Below, piece by piece: positions 24,369-32,129 of a stretch of 64,000 nt of DNA (its first letter is position 1; every line of letters starts with the position of its first letter). A program made the translations under genes and the position numbers. Source of the stretch: JAFKKS01 sp050187875. Lineage in GTDB: Bacteria; Pseudomonadota; Alphaproteobacteria; Rhizobiales; Xanthobacteraceae. The stretch spans positions 5,832 to 69,831 of the forward strand of contig JBFWXB010000025.1 in the NCBI GenBank assembly GCA_050187875.1, given 5' to 3'. Under the pieces are notes generated by a model that worked only from the letters and a program-made list of their open reading frames with translations, had not been told where the DNA came from and searched no databases.

Positions 24369-25549
24369 CCTCTCCCGACGCGATCAAGGCGGCGCTCGCG
24401 CAAGAAGCGCGCGCGCAGCGCTTCGATGCTTTCGGCATTACGCATCCCGACGCGATCCCGGACGCTGAGCCGCGCTTGCGGGCGTTTATCGTGGAGGGCG
24501 CGCATGGCGACATGGCCTGGATGGCGGACAGCGCGCGGCGCGGCCATCCGCGCGGGCTCTGGGGGGACGTGCGTTCGGTCATCATGCTCGGCATGAATTA
24601 CGGCCCGGCGCACGACCCCTTGGCGGTTCTGCGCGAGCGGATGCGTGGTGCGATCTCTGTCTATGCGCAGGGCGACGACTATCACGAGATCGTCAAGCCG
24701 CGGCTGAAGGCGCTGGCGCGCTGGCTCGTCGCGACGGCAGGCGGCGACGTCAAGGTCTTTGTCGATACCGCCGCGCTGATGGAGAAGCCGCTGGCCGCCG
24801 CCGCCGGGCTCGGCTGGCAGGGCAAGCACACCAACCTCGTGTCGCGCACCTATGGCTCATGGCTTTTCCTCGGTGCGATCCTCACGACGCTCGATCTGCC
24901 CATGGATGCGGCGGAGGAGGATCATTGCGGCAGCTGCCGCGCCTGCCTCGATGCTTGCCCAACGGCGGCGTTTCCCGCGCCGTATCGCCTCGATGCGCGC
25001 CGCTGCATCTCGTATCTGACGATCGAGCACAAGGGCCCGATCCCGCGCGAATTGCGCACGATGATGGGCAACCGCATCTACGGCTGCGACGACTGTCTCG
25101 CGGTCTGTCCGTGGAACAAATTCGCGCAGGCCGGTCGCGAAATGAAGCTCGCCTCGCGCGAGGAGCTCAAGCGCCCAGCACTCGCTGAGCTCGCGCAGCT
25201 GGACGACGCCGGCTTTCGTACGTTGTTCCGCAAGTCGCCGGTGAAGCGCGTCGGTCGCGACCGCTTCGTGCGCAATGTGCTGATCGCGATCGGCAATTCC
25301 GGTGACGCGGCGCTGGTGAGCGCGGCTGCGCCATTGCTCGATGATGCCGCTCCGCTGGTGCGCGGCGCGGCCGTATGGGCGCTGTCGCGGCTGTGCGGGC
25401 GCGAGGAATTCGCGGCACTCGAGCGAACGCATCGCGCGCACGAGAGCGACGCGGATGTTCAAGATGAGTGGAAGAGTGCGGGCGGCGAAAGCGCGCCGAT
25501 ACTTCGACATTCTCAGGGTATCGTCCCCGCGAAGGCGGGGACCCAGTAA
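24365..25549 (+). CDS. queG: Epoxyqueuosine reductase
   Basis: QueG catalyses the last step of queuosine tRNA modification, using cobalamin and two 4Fe-4S clusters to reduce epoxyqueuosine. The clusters are visible as HCGSCRACLDACPTAAF and GCDDCLAVCPWN. The N-terminal FDAFGITHPDAIPDAEPRLRAF, YARGDDYH-like YAQGDDYHEIVKPRL and GEKxN-like AAGLGWQGKHTNLVSR also fit. A C-terminal HEAT-like segment is present. The frame is open far upstream (to 24134) with no ATG, GTG or TTG near the family start. CTG 24365, overlapping the stop of the preceding gene as CTGA, gives 394 residues and is the best fit. The last dozen residues come from a family D repeat. Confidence 0.85.
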   Translation: MTSPDAIKAALAQEARAQRFDAFGITHPDAIPDAEPRLRAFIVEGAHGDMAWMADSARRGHPRGLWGDVRSVIMLGMNYGPAHDPLAVLRERMRGAISVYAQGDDYHEIVKPRLKALARWLVATAGGDVKVFVDTAALMEKPLAAAAGLGWQGKHTNLVSRTYGSWLFLGAILTTLDLPMDAAEEDHCGSCRACLDACPTAAFPAPYRLDARRCISYLTIEHKGPIPRELRTMMGNRIYGCDDCLAVCPWNKFAQAGREMKLASREELKRPALAELAQLDDAGFRTLFRKSPVKRVGRDRFVRNVLIAIGNSGDAALVSAAAPLLDDAAPLVRGAAVWALSRLCGREEFAALERTHRAHESDADVQDEWKSAGGESAPILRHSQGIVPAKAGTQ

Positions 25550-25611
25550 ACGCAGGCCTCGCGAAATTAATTCGGCGGGGCGTACTGGATGCCCGCTTTC
25601 GCGGGCATGAC
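25522..25611. repeat. Palindromic repeat, family D (copy 2), partly translated
   Basis: The arms are TCGTCCCCGCGAAGGCGGGG and CCCGCTTTCGCGGGCATGAC, with CGCGAAAT in the centre. The left arm supplies the queG stop region: the frame reads IVPAKAGTQ and stops inside the element. It lies between queG and a convergent hydrolase gene. Confidence 0.85.
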
Positions 25612-25652
25612 ACTCAAGGGGTTCGCGGACCCGGTGGTCCAGCCATTTCTTG

Positions 25653-26429
25653 CTAATCAAACTCCGCGACCGCGGCTGTGAGCCGCGCGATGTCTTCCGG
25701 CCGCGACAAGCGGTGATCGCCGTCCTTCACCAGCGTGAAAACGACGTCGTCCTGCGCCAGGAGCGTGACGAGTTCCGCCGCGTGCCGCCAGGGCACATCC
25801 GTGTCCTGCACGCCTTGGATGATGCGCACGGGACAACCGGTGCGGATGAGGTCGTCCATGACGAGATGCTTGCGGCCGTCCTCGATCAGTGCGCGCGTGA
25901 TCGGGTAGGGGCCGTCGCCGTAAGCGGACGGGCGCTCCCAGACGCCTTTCTCCTCGATCTCGCGCTTCACGTTGCGCGGGAAGTTCTTCCACATCAGCCT
26001 CTCGGTGAAATCGGGCGCGGGCGCGATCAGCACCAGCGCCTTGAGCGATGCGGTCGACACGGCGCGGCGCTGCAACTCGCGGGCGAGCAGGAGCGCCATC
26101 CAGCCGCCCATAGACGAGCCGACGACGACTTGCGGGCCGCGGCAGTATTGCGTGAAGACCGCGAGGCTTTCCTCGAGCCAGCGTCCGATCGTGCCGTCGA
26201 TGAACGCACCTTCGGATTCTCCGTGTCCGGAATAATCGAAGCGCACATAGGGCCGCTTGTGCTCGGCGGCCCAGGCGTCGAGCGCCGCGGCCTTCGTGCC
26301 TTTCATGTCGGACTTGAAGCCGCCGAGCCAGAACAGACCCGGGCCAGCGCCGTCGCGGATGCGCACAGCGATGCGTCTGGTATCGGGCTCACGGCCAACG
26401 GGAAGGAAGGCGGGCGGGGTTTCGTTCAT
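25653..26429 (-). CDS. Alpha/beta hydrolase
   Basis: This 258-residue serine hydrolase has the nucleophile elbow VVVGSSMGGWMALLLA (Ser near residue 105), an oxyanion-region motif LFWLGGFKSDM, VRFDYSGHGESEG and a catalytic His near the C-terminus in KDGDHRLSRP. An Asp is likely in QGVQDTDVPW. The pattern resembles the ABHD10/short-chain acyl esterase group. The ATG at 26429 is chosen because the family N-terminus starts soon after; the frame continues upstream without similarity. The substrate is unknown. Confidence 0.85.
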   Translation of the reverse strand: MNETPPAFLPVGREPDTRRIAVRIRDGAGPGLFWLGGFKSDMKGTKAAALDAWAAEHKRPYVRFDYSGHGESEGAFIDGTIGRWLEESLAVFTQYCRGPQVVVGSSMGGWMALLLARELQRRAVSTASLKALVLIAPAPDFTERLMWKNFPRNVKREIEEKGVWERPSAYGDGPYPITRALIEDGRKHLVMDDLIRTGCPVRIIQGVQDTDVPWRHAAELVTLLAQDDVVFTLVKDGDHRLSRPEDIARLTAAVAEFD

Positions 26430-26544
26430 CGGCAAGCTCTGACGCGAGTTGGTGACATCATGCAAGTCCGGCTTTTGCTTGAACAGCCATGCGGTATGAT
26501 GGCGCTCCGATCTCCGATCGGCGTAATGCGTGCGGGGCGACTGA

Positions 26545-27756
26545 ATGATGAGCGTGACCGAAGAGGAGCAGATCGCGCGGCGCGCGGCGCGTACGCTCGT
26601 CGGCTCGACCGTTCTGCAGACCGTTACGCGGCTCGACGACGATCGGGCGGGCCGCGCCACGCTCAATCTCGCGCTGGCGCTTCTCAGATCTGGCGCGCGT
26701 GCGATCGTCGCGGGTGAGGAAGGCTCGCTCGTCGGCGAATTGCAGGCTCTGGGTGGCGAATGGATGGAGTTTGGCTTCTCGACCACGCATCCGCTGCGGC
26801 GGCGCGCCAATGCGCGCAAGCTGCGCGAGCTTGTCGAAGGCGAACGCATCGAGCTCCTGCATGCGCACGGCTCGGAATCTGCGCGGGTCGTGACCGGGGC
26901 GTTGCGGAACACCTCGGTCCCGGTCGTCACGAGCTTTCTGGGCGTGCCGGGCCCGCCGCAATCGTTCGGCATCGAGCCGGCGGTCAAGGGCAATATCGTC
27001 CTGGCGCAGTCCGTCTATGCCGCCAACATGATCATCAAGCACCATAACGTGCCGCGCGAGCGCATCGTCGTCGTCCCGCCGTCGGTCGATACCGACGTGT
27101 TCGCGCCCGCCGCCATCCGCGCCGATCGCGTCGCGGCGCTGCGCTACGCCTGGCGGATCCATCCGGAGGAGCGCGTCGTGCTCGCGCCGGGGCGGCTGAT
27201 GCCGTGGCAGGGGCAGCTTACGCTCGTCGATGCGGCGCGCGTCCTCTTCAACGGCGGCTTGCGCGATACGGTCTTCGTCATCGCCGGCGATGGTCCCGCC
27301 GACGAGGATTATGCCAAGGAGATCGAGAGCCGCGTCATCGCGCAGGGGCTCGGGAACGTGTTCCGCCGCGTCGGTCACTGCCGCGACATGCCGGCGGCTT
27401 ATGCGGCGGCCGACATCGTCGTCGTCGCGACCGAGCGCGCGACGAGCTTCGACGACATTGCCGCCGAGGCGCAGGCGATGGGCCGCCCCGTCGTGGCGTC
27501 GGATGTCGGGGCGATCCCCGAGATCGTGCTCGCACCGCCGCTCGTGCCGGCGGATGCGCGCACCGGCTGGCTCATAAAGCCGCGCGACACTCTGGCGCTC
27601 GCTCGCGCGCTTGCCGAGGCGGTGGAGGCGGAGCGCTCGGAAAGCGAGGCGATGGGAACGCGTGCGCGCACCGTCGCCGATCAGACATACTCGCCGCTGC
27701 GCGTCGCCGGCGCCGTTCTCGACGTCTACGATGCGTTGTTGGAAGGTGACGCGTGA
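26545..27756 (+). CDS. Glycosyltransferase family 4 protein
   Basis: This 403-residue GT-B fold enzyme has an N-terminal acceptor domain (RLDDDRAGRATLNLALALLRSGARAIV) and a C-terminal nucleotide-sugar domain. The latter shows VLAPGRLMPWQGQLTLVDA, VFVIAGDGPADEDY, YAAADIVVVATERA and EAQAMGRPVVASDVGAIPEIV. These are typical GT4 motifs, including the E-x7-E-like region. It starts ATG 26545 (MMS), 115 bases from the divergently transcribed hydrolase gene. A second GT4 gene follows after 91 bases, so the pair may add sugars to an envelope glycan. The donor and acceptor are unknown. Confidence 0.9.
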   Translation: MMSVTEEEQIARRAARTLVGSTVLQTVTRLDDDRAGRATLNLALALLRSGARAIVAGEEGSLVGELQALGGEWMEFGFSTTHPLRRRANARKLRELVEGERIELLHAHGSESARVVTGALRNTSVPVVTSFLGVPGPPQSFGIEPAVKGNIVLAQSVYAANMIIKHHNVPRERIVVVPPSVDTDVFAPAAIRADRVAALRYAWRIHPEERVVLAPGRLMPWQGQLTLVDAARVLFNGGLRDTVFVIAGDGPADEDYAKEIESRVIAQGLGNVFRRVGHCRDMPAAYAAADIVVVATERATSFDDIAAEAQAMGRPVVASDVGAIPEIVLAPPLVPADARTGWLIKPRDTLALARALAEAVEAERSESEAMGTRARTVADQTYSPLRVAGAVLDVYDALLEGDA

Positions 27757-27847
27757 GCGTTGCGCCGCGGCGGCGGTAGGGCTATCAGTCAGAGGGCCGG
27801 AGCGTCCGGCCGCGTGACCGTTCCGCTCCTTAATTTGCGAGGTTTCG

Positions 27848-29158
27848 GTGCCCGCCGGTTCGGCTGCCCTGCGCACAGCGACTGCCCCTGACGCTTACCA
27901 GAGCGAGCTGCAGCTTCCGCCCGCGCCGCCGTCGGTTCTGCCATTCGCAGATGAAGATGTGACGGCGCGTGCGCCGGCGCCGGTGCGTCCACTGCAGCCG
28001 CTGATCGTGGTGCCGATGGTCGATGCCGGCGCGGCAGGCGCCGGCGTGGTCGACCTCGTGCGGATTCTCGCCTCCGCCGGCCATCGGCCGATCGTGGTGA
28101 GCGAAGGCGGCTCGCGCGTGAACGATCTCGGCGCCTATGGCGCTGAAATCTTTCCGCTGCGCGTTGCCAGCATCAATCCGCTGGTCATGCTCGCCAACGT
28201 GCCGCGCCTGATGCGGATCATGCGTGCGCGCGATTGCGACCTCGTCCACGCGCACGGCCGGGCGGCAGCGTGGAGCGCCTATCTCGCCGCGCGATTGATG
28301 CGACGGCCGCTGATCACCACATGGCACAAGGGCTTTCGCGACCAGAATGTTTTCAAGCGGCTCTACAACGGCATCATGGCGCGCGGCCTGCGCGTGATCG
28401 TGGTCAGCGATCAGATCGCGGAATTGCTCGGCGAGCGTTACGGCCTGCCAGCTTCGCGCATCGACGTCATTCCCCCGAGTGTCGATCTCGAATGCTTCGA
28501 TCCCGCGGCGATTGCGCCCGCGCGCATCCAGGCGTTGCGGCAAAGCTGGGGCGCGGGGCCGCATGTGAAAGTGATGCTCGTCGTCGGCCGCATGAGCCGG
28601 CGCAAGGGCCATCATATCGTGGTCGATGCGGTGGCGCGGCTCAAGGCGCTCGGACTCAAGGACTTCGTCTGCGTCTTCGCAAGCGAGGGCGGCGTGCGCA
28701 CGCGCTATGCCGGCGACCTTTGGGACCGCGTGCTCGCGACCGGCACCGGCGATTGCGTGCGTCTTGCAGGACGCATCGACGATCTTCCGGCCGCCTATGC
28801 GGCGGCAAGCGTCGTCGTCTCGGCGGCGGTGCAGGCCGAGGGCGTGCAGCGCGCGACGCTCGAGGCGCAGGCGATGGCGCGCCCTGTCATTGTCTCGGAC
28901 CTCAGCGCCGGCGCCGACGTCGTGCTGGCCCCGCCGGTGGTGAGTGAGGAGCGGATGACGGGCCTGCGTTTCCCGGCTGGCGACGCGTCCGCGCTCGCCG
29001 CCGCGATCGTGCGGCTCTTTTCTGTCCCGGAGGCCTCACGCCGGGCGATCGGCGCCCGCGGTCGCGCCTGGGCGAGCGCGAATTTCAATCCCGCCACCGT
29101 GCGCGAGCAGACCCTCGCGCTCTATGAGGCGGTCGGACGCGCGCGGACCCGACATTGA
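27848..29158 (+). CDS. Glycosyltransferase family 4 protein
   Basis: This 436-residue enzyme has the same architecture as the preceding gene but a longer, Pro/Ala-rich N-terminal tail (about 1-45). Motifs are VVPMVDAGAAGAGVVDLVRIL, LVHAHGRAAAWSAYLAARL, VIPPSVDLECFDP, LVVGRMSRRKGHHIVVDAV and EAQAMARPVIVSDLSAGADVVL. The GTG start is preceded by GCGAGG. It may act with its neighbour in glycan assembly; a duplication origin is possible since both share HAHG-, VVPPS/VIPPS- and EAQAMxRPV-type segments. No sugar specificity can be read. Confidence 0.9.
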   Translation: MPAGSAALRTATAPDAYQSELQLPPAPPSVLPFADEDVTARAPAPVRPLQPLIVVPMVDAGAAGAGVVDLVRILASAGHRPIVVSEGGSRVNDLGAYGAEIFPLRVASINPLVMLANVPRLMRIMRARDCDLVHAHGRAAAWSAYLAARLMRRPLITTWHKGFRDQNVFKRLYNGIMARGLRVIVVSDQIAELLGERYGLPASRIDVIPPSVDLECFDPAAIAPARIQALRQSWGAGPHVKVMLVVGRMSRRKGHHIVVDAVARLKALGLKDFVCVFASEGGVRTRYAGDLWDRVLATGTGDCVRLAGRIDDLPAAYAAASVVVSAAVQAEGVQRATLEAQAMARPVIVSDLSAGADVVLAPPVVSEERMTGLRFPAGDASALAAAIVRLFSVPEASRRAIGARGRAWASANFNPATVREQTLALYEAVGRARTRH

Positions 29159-29259
29159 GAATTTCACCGCAAAGGCCCATTTATTTGCGACGCCGTGTGG
29201 CTTTGCCGGCGTTGACTTCCCGGAAGATTCTACCGATGTTCCGCCCGTGTCGCGTTTGC

Positions 29260-29284
29260 GGAACCGGCGGGTTCATCGGATGTT
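29260..29284 (+). promoter_or_regulatory. Possible EcfG-type promoter upstream of infC
   Basis: GGAAC (29260-29264), a 16-base spacer and TGTT (29281-29284) match the pattern seen before phyR. The intergenic region 29159-29419 contains no gene. Chance occurrence of such short motifs is not negligible in 64 kb. Confidence 0.3.
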
Positions 29285-29419
29285 CACGGTAAGGACGCGA
29301 TCATTCCGCGCGCCTTGCCGTAACGTCAGCGCCAATGCGCACAAGAGCCGACCGGACGTGCCCGCGATGTGGCCCGTCTCGACCGGCTCATCGTTTTAAC
29401 AGTAGAGGAGAATTCGACC

Positions 29420-29959
29420 ATTCGCCGCCCCATGAGAGCCCCGGTGCCGGTCCAGAAGGACGGCCCGCGCATCAACGACGAGATCCGCTCGCGCGAAGTG
29501 CAACTGATCGACCAGGACGGCCAGAACCACGGCACCGTGGAATTCCGCGTCGCCTACGCCATGGCCCAAGAGGCGGGTCTCGACCTGGTCGAGATCGCGC
29601 CGAACTCGACGCCGCCTGTGTGCAAGATCCTCGACCACGGCAAATACAAGTTCCAGGCGCAGAAGAAAGCGGCCGAAGCCCGTAAGAAGCAGAAGGTCGT
29701 CGAGATCAAGGAGATCAAGCTCCGCCCGATGATCGACGACCACGACTACGACGTGAAGATGCGCTCCATGAAGCGGTTCTTCGAGGAAGGCGACAAGGTG
29801 AAGGTCACTTTGCGCTTCCGCGGCCGCGAGATGGCGCACCAGGATATCGGCCAGAAGCTGCTCAACCGCGTCAAGGACGACCTCGTCGAGGACGCGAAGG
29901 TCGAGCAGGAGCCGAAGTTCGAAGGCCGCCAGATCGTCATGGTCCTGGCGCCGCGCTGA
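29420..29959 (+). CDS. infC: Translation initiation factor IF-3 (ATT start)
   Basis: IF-3 binds the 30S subunit and proofreads start codons. The product has an N-terminal domain (DGPRINDEIRSREVQLIDQDG, AQEAGLDLVEIAPNSTPPVCKILD), a lysine-rich linker (KKAAEARKKQKVVEIKEIKLRP) and a C-terminal domain (YDVKMRSMKRFFEEGDKVKVTLRFRGREMAHQ). ATT at 29420, nine bases after AGGAG, gives 179 residues starting (M)RRPMRAP. This matches both the family length and the AUU start that lets IF-3 repress its own synthesis in other bacteria. A normal ATG at 29432 would shorten it by four residues. Confidence 0.95.
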   Translation: MRRPMRAPVPVQKDGPRINDEIRSREVQLIDQDGQNHGTVEFRVAYAMAQEAGLDLVEIAPNSTPPVCKILDHGKYKFQAQKKAAEARKKQKVVEIKEIKLRPMIDDHDYDVKMRSMKRFFEEGDKVKVTLRFRGREMAHQDIGQKLLNRVKDDLVEDAKVEQEPKFEGRQIVMVLAPR

Positions 29960-29985
29960 GGCGCCGCTGGCTGTGAGAGTATGGC

Positions 29986-30062
29986 GTCATTGCCGGGCTT
30001 GACCCGGCAATCCATCGTTTTTCAAAGATTGATGGATGCCCGGGTCAAGCCCGGGCATGACG
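29986..30062. repeat. Palindromic repeat, family B (copy 4)
   Basis: The arms are GTCATTGCCGGGCTTGACCC and GGGTCAAGCCCGGGCATGAC. It lies just after infC and within the 302-base gap before rpmI. Confidence 0.9.
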
Positions 30063-30168
30063 ACGATAGACTTTCCGCCTTGGTCGGATTGATCTTTCCG
30101 CCCCGCTCTGCCATAAGCCTGCCCTTCCCGCCGCCCGGCTGAAATAGGGCTGCCGTGGCGGTGGTTTT

Positions 30169-30239
30169 CGCTCATTCCGAGCATTTGCTCACTTTCGAGC
30201 ACCCGTCCGGGGGACGCATGGCTTTGGCCGTTTGCGTCC
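30169..30239 (+). promoter_or_regulatory. Structured leader of rpmI-rplT with competing hairpins
   Basis: GCTC (30170), GAGC (30179), GCTC (30187) and GAGC (30197) alternate and can pair in several ways. Downstream, CGTCC (30204-30208) can pair with GGACG (30212-30216); the same GGACGCA can instead pair with TGCGTCC (30233-30239). Mutually exclusive stems before a ribosomal protein operon suggest a regulatory leader. Confidence 0.4.
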
Positions 30240-30261
30240 AGCCCGGCATAGGAGAGCCAAA

Positions 30262-30462
30262 ATGCCCAAGATGAAGACCAAGTCGGGCGCCAAAAAGCGC
30301 TTCAAGATCACCGGTTCTGGGAAGGTCGTCTCGGCCATGGCGGGCAAGCGCCACGGCATGATCAAGCGGACCAAGAAGCAGATCCGCGACAATCGCGGCA
30401 CCACCGTCCGCTTCAAGACCGACGGCGAAAACATCAGGAAATACTGGATGCCGAACGGCTGA
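30262..30462 (+). CDS. rpmI: 50S ribosomal protein L35
   Basis: The 66-residue basic protein begins MPKMKTKSGAKKRFKITGSGK and contains KRHGMIKRTKKQIR, the L35 signature. The ATG at 30262 is preceded by AGGAGAG. It sits upstream of rplT as in the conserved infC-rpmI-rplT operon. In several bacteria L20 represses this operon; here a structured leader lies just upstream. Longer frames running through the leader are not genes. Confidence 0.97.
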   Translation: MPKMKTKSGAKKRFKITGSGKVVSAMAGKRHGMIKRTKKQIRDNRGTTVRFKTDGENIRKYWMPNG

Positions 30463-30563
30463 GCGCCGGACGTCCTCATTTCGCTTCTTAAACTTCCCGT
30501 GTGATCCCGCATCGTCCAGAGCGCGCCATCGCGCCGGACATGCCCTAGACAAGGAGTTCAGCC

Positions 30564-30929
30564 ATGGCCCGCGTCAAACGTGGCGTTACCGCGCACGCCA
30601 AGCACAAGAAGGTCCTCAAGGCCGCGAAGGGCTTTTACGGCCGCCGCAAGAATACGATTCGTGTCGCCAAGCAGTCGGTCGAGAAGGCGAACCAATATGC
30701 GTTCCGCGATCGCAAGCGGCGCAAGCGCACGTTCCGCGCGCTCTGGATCCAGCGTCTCAATGCGGCGGTGCGCCAGTTCGACCTGACTTACAGCCGCTTT
30801 ATCGCCGGCTTGAACAAGGCGGGCATCGAGATCGACCGCAAGGTCCTCTCCGACCTCGCCATTCGCGAGCCGGCGGCCTTCCAGGCGATCGTCGAGAAGG
30901 TCAAGGCCGCGCTGCCGAAGGCGGCCTGA
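30564..30929 (+). CDS. rplT: 50S ribosomal protein L20
   Basis: L20 is an early-assembly 23S rRNA-binding protein. The 121 residues fit the family, with the basic N-terminal extension RVKRGVTAHAKHKKVLKAAKGFYGRRKN and the globular part RKRTFRALWIQRLNAAVRQFDLTYSRFI. AAGGAG precedes the ATG. It is followed by a family B palindrome and then pheS. Confidence 0.98.
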   Translation: MARVKRGVTAHAKHKKVLKAAKGFYGRRKNTIRVAKQSVEKANQYAFRDRKRRKRTFRALWIQRLNAAVRQFDLTYSRFIAGLNKAGIEIDRKVLSDLAIREPAAFQAIVEKVKAALPKAA

Positions 30930-30944
30930 GGCCTGCCATCCCGC

Positions 30945-31030
30945 GTCATCGCCGGGCTTGACCCGGCGATCCATCGGACACCAAACCGTTCTTTGGCTGA
31001 TGGATGCCCGGGTCAAGCCCGGGCATGACG
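30945..31030. repeat. Palindromic repeat, family B (copy 5)
   Basis: The arms are GTCATCGCCGGGCTTGACCC and GGGTCAAGCCCGGGCATGAC. It fills the gap between rplT and pheS; if transcribed, it forms a strong hairpin 16 bases after the rplT stop. Confidence 0.9.
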
Positions 31031-31046
31031 GTCACAGGAACTTTGC

Positions 31047-32129
31047 ATGTCCGACATCGAAACGCTTGAACGTAAATTGCTGACCGAAATCGACGCCGCC
31101 TCCGACGAGGCGGCGCTCGAAGCGTTGCGCGTCGCGGCGCTCGGCAAGAAGGGCTCGGTCTCGGAGCTTCTGAAAACGCTCGGCACCATGACGCCGGAGG
31201 AGCGCAAGACCAAGGGGCCGCTGATCAACGGCCTGCGCGACCGCGTCGCCGCCGGCATCAACACGCGCAAGAGCGCGCTCAAGGACGCCGCGCTCAATGC
31301 GCGGCTCAACAGCGAGACGGTCGACGTTACGCTCCCTGTACGCGAGGCGCCGGCGGACGCCGGGCGCATCCATCCGATCACGCAGGTGGTCGACGAACTC
31401 ACCGCGATCTTCGCGGATATGGGTTTCGCGATCGCCGAGGGGCCGGACATCGAGACCGACGGCCTCAATTTCACGATGCTCAACTTCCAGGCCGACCATC
31501 CGGCCCGGGACATGCACGACACGTTCTTTTTCAATCCGAAGCCGGACGGCTCGCGGCTGCTTCTGCGCACGCATACGTCGCCGGTGCAGATTCGCACGAT
31601 GCTCGCGCAGAAGCCGCCGATCCGCGTGATCATTCCTGGCCGCACCTATCGCTGTGACAGCGACCAGACGCACACGCCGATGTTCCATCAGGTCGAGGGC
31701 CTGGTCATCGACAAGGGCTCGAATCTCGGTCACCTCAAGTGGATTCTCGAGGAATTCTGCAAAGCGTTCTTCGAGGTCGACAAGGTGAAGATGCGGTTCC
31801 GCCCGTCGTTCTTCCCGTTCACCGAGCCGTCGCTCGAGGTCGACATCCAGTGCCGCCGCCAAGGCAACGAGATTCGTTTCGGCGAAGGTGAGGATTGGCT
31901 CGAGATTCTCGGCTGCGGCATGGTCCACCCGAATGTGCTGCGCAACTGCGGTCTCGACCCGGATGTCTATCAAGGCTTCGCCTGGGGCATGGGGATCGAC
32001 CGCATCGCGATGCTCAAATACGGCATGCCGGACCTGCGCGCGTTCTTCGAAGCAGACGTGCGCTGGCTCTCGCATTACGGTTTCCGCCCGCTCGACTTTC
32101 CGACGCTCGCCGGAGGGCTGAGCGCATGA
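31047..32129 (+). CDS. pheS: Phenylalanyl-tRNA synthetase alpha subunit
   Basis: The 360-residue catalytic subunit has an N-terminal coiled-coil tRNA-binding arm (about 1-90) and a class II catalytic core. The core shows HPITQVVDELTAIFADMGF, the region LLRTHTSPVQIRTM (motif 2 vicinity), HQVEGLVIDKGSNLGHLKW, EPSLEVDIQC and motif 3 in FAWGMGIDRIAMLKYG. The stop codon overlaps the ATG of an intruding DUF559 gene (ATGA), which separates pheS from pheT. Confidence 0.98.
   Translation: MSDIETLERKLLTEIDAASDEAALEALRVAALGKKGSVSELLKTLGTMTPEERKTKGPLINGLRDRVAAGINTRKSALKDAALNARLNSETVDVTLPVREAPADAGRIHPITQVVDELTAIFADMGFAIAEGPDIETDGLNFTMLNFQADHPARDMHDTFFFNPKPDGSRLLLRTHTSPVQIRTMLAQKPPIRVIIPGRTYRCDSDQTHTPMFHQVEGLVIDKGSNLGHLKWILEEFCKAFFEVDKVKMRFRPSFFPFTEPSLEVDIQCRRQGNEIRFGEGEDWLEILGCGMVHPNVLRNCGLDPDVYQGFAWGMGIDRIAMLKYGMPDLRAFFEADVRWLSHYGFRPLDFPTLAGGLSA

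Noticed and set aside
29984..30064. Family B palindrome as a simple Rho-independent terminator of infC
   Set aside because: There is no T run after the stem, and rpmI continues on the same strand; it is listed as a repeat only.
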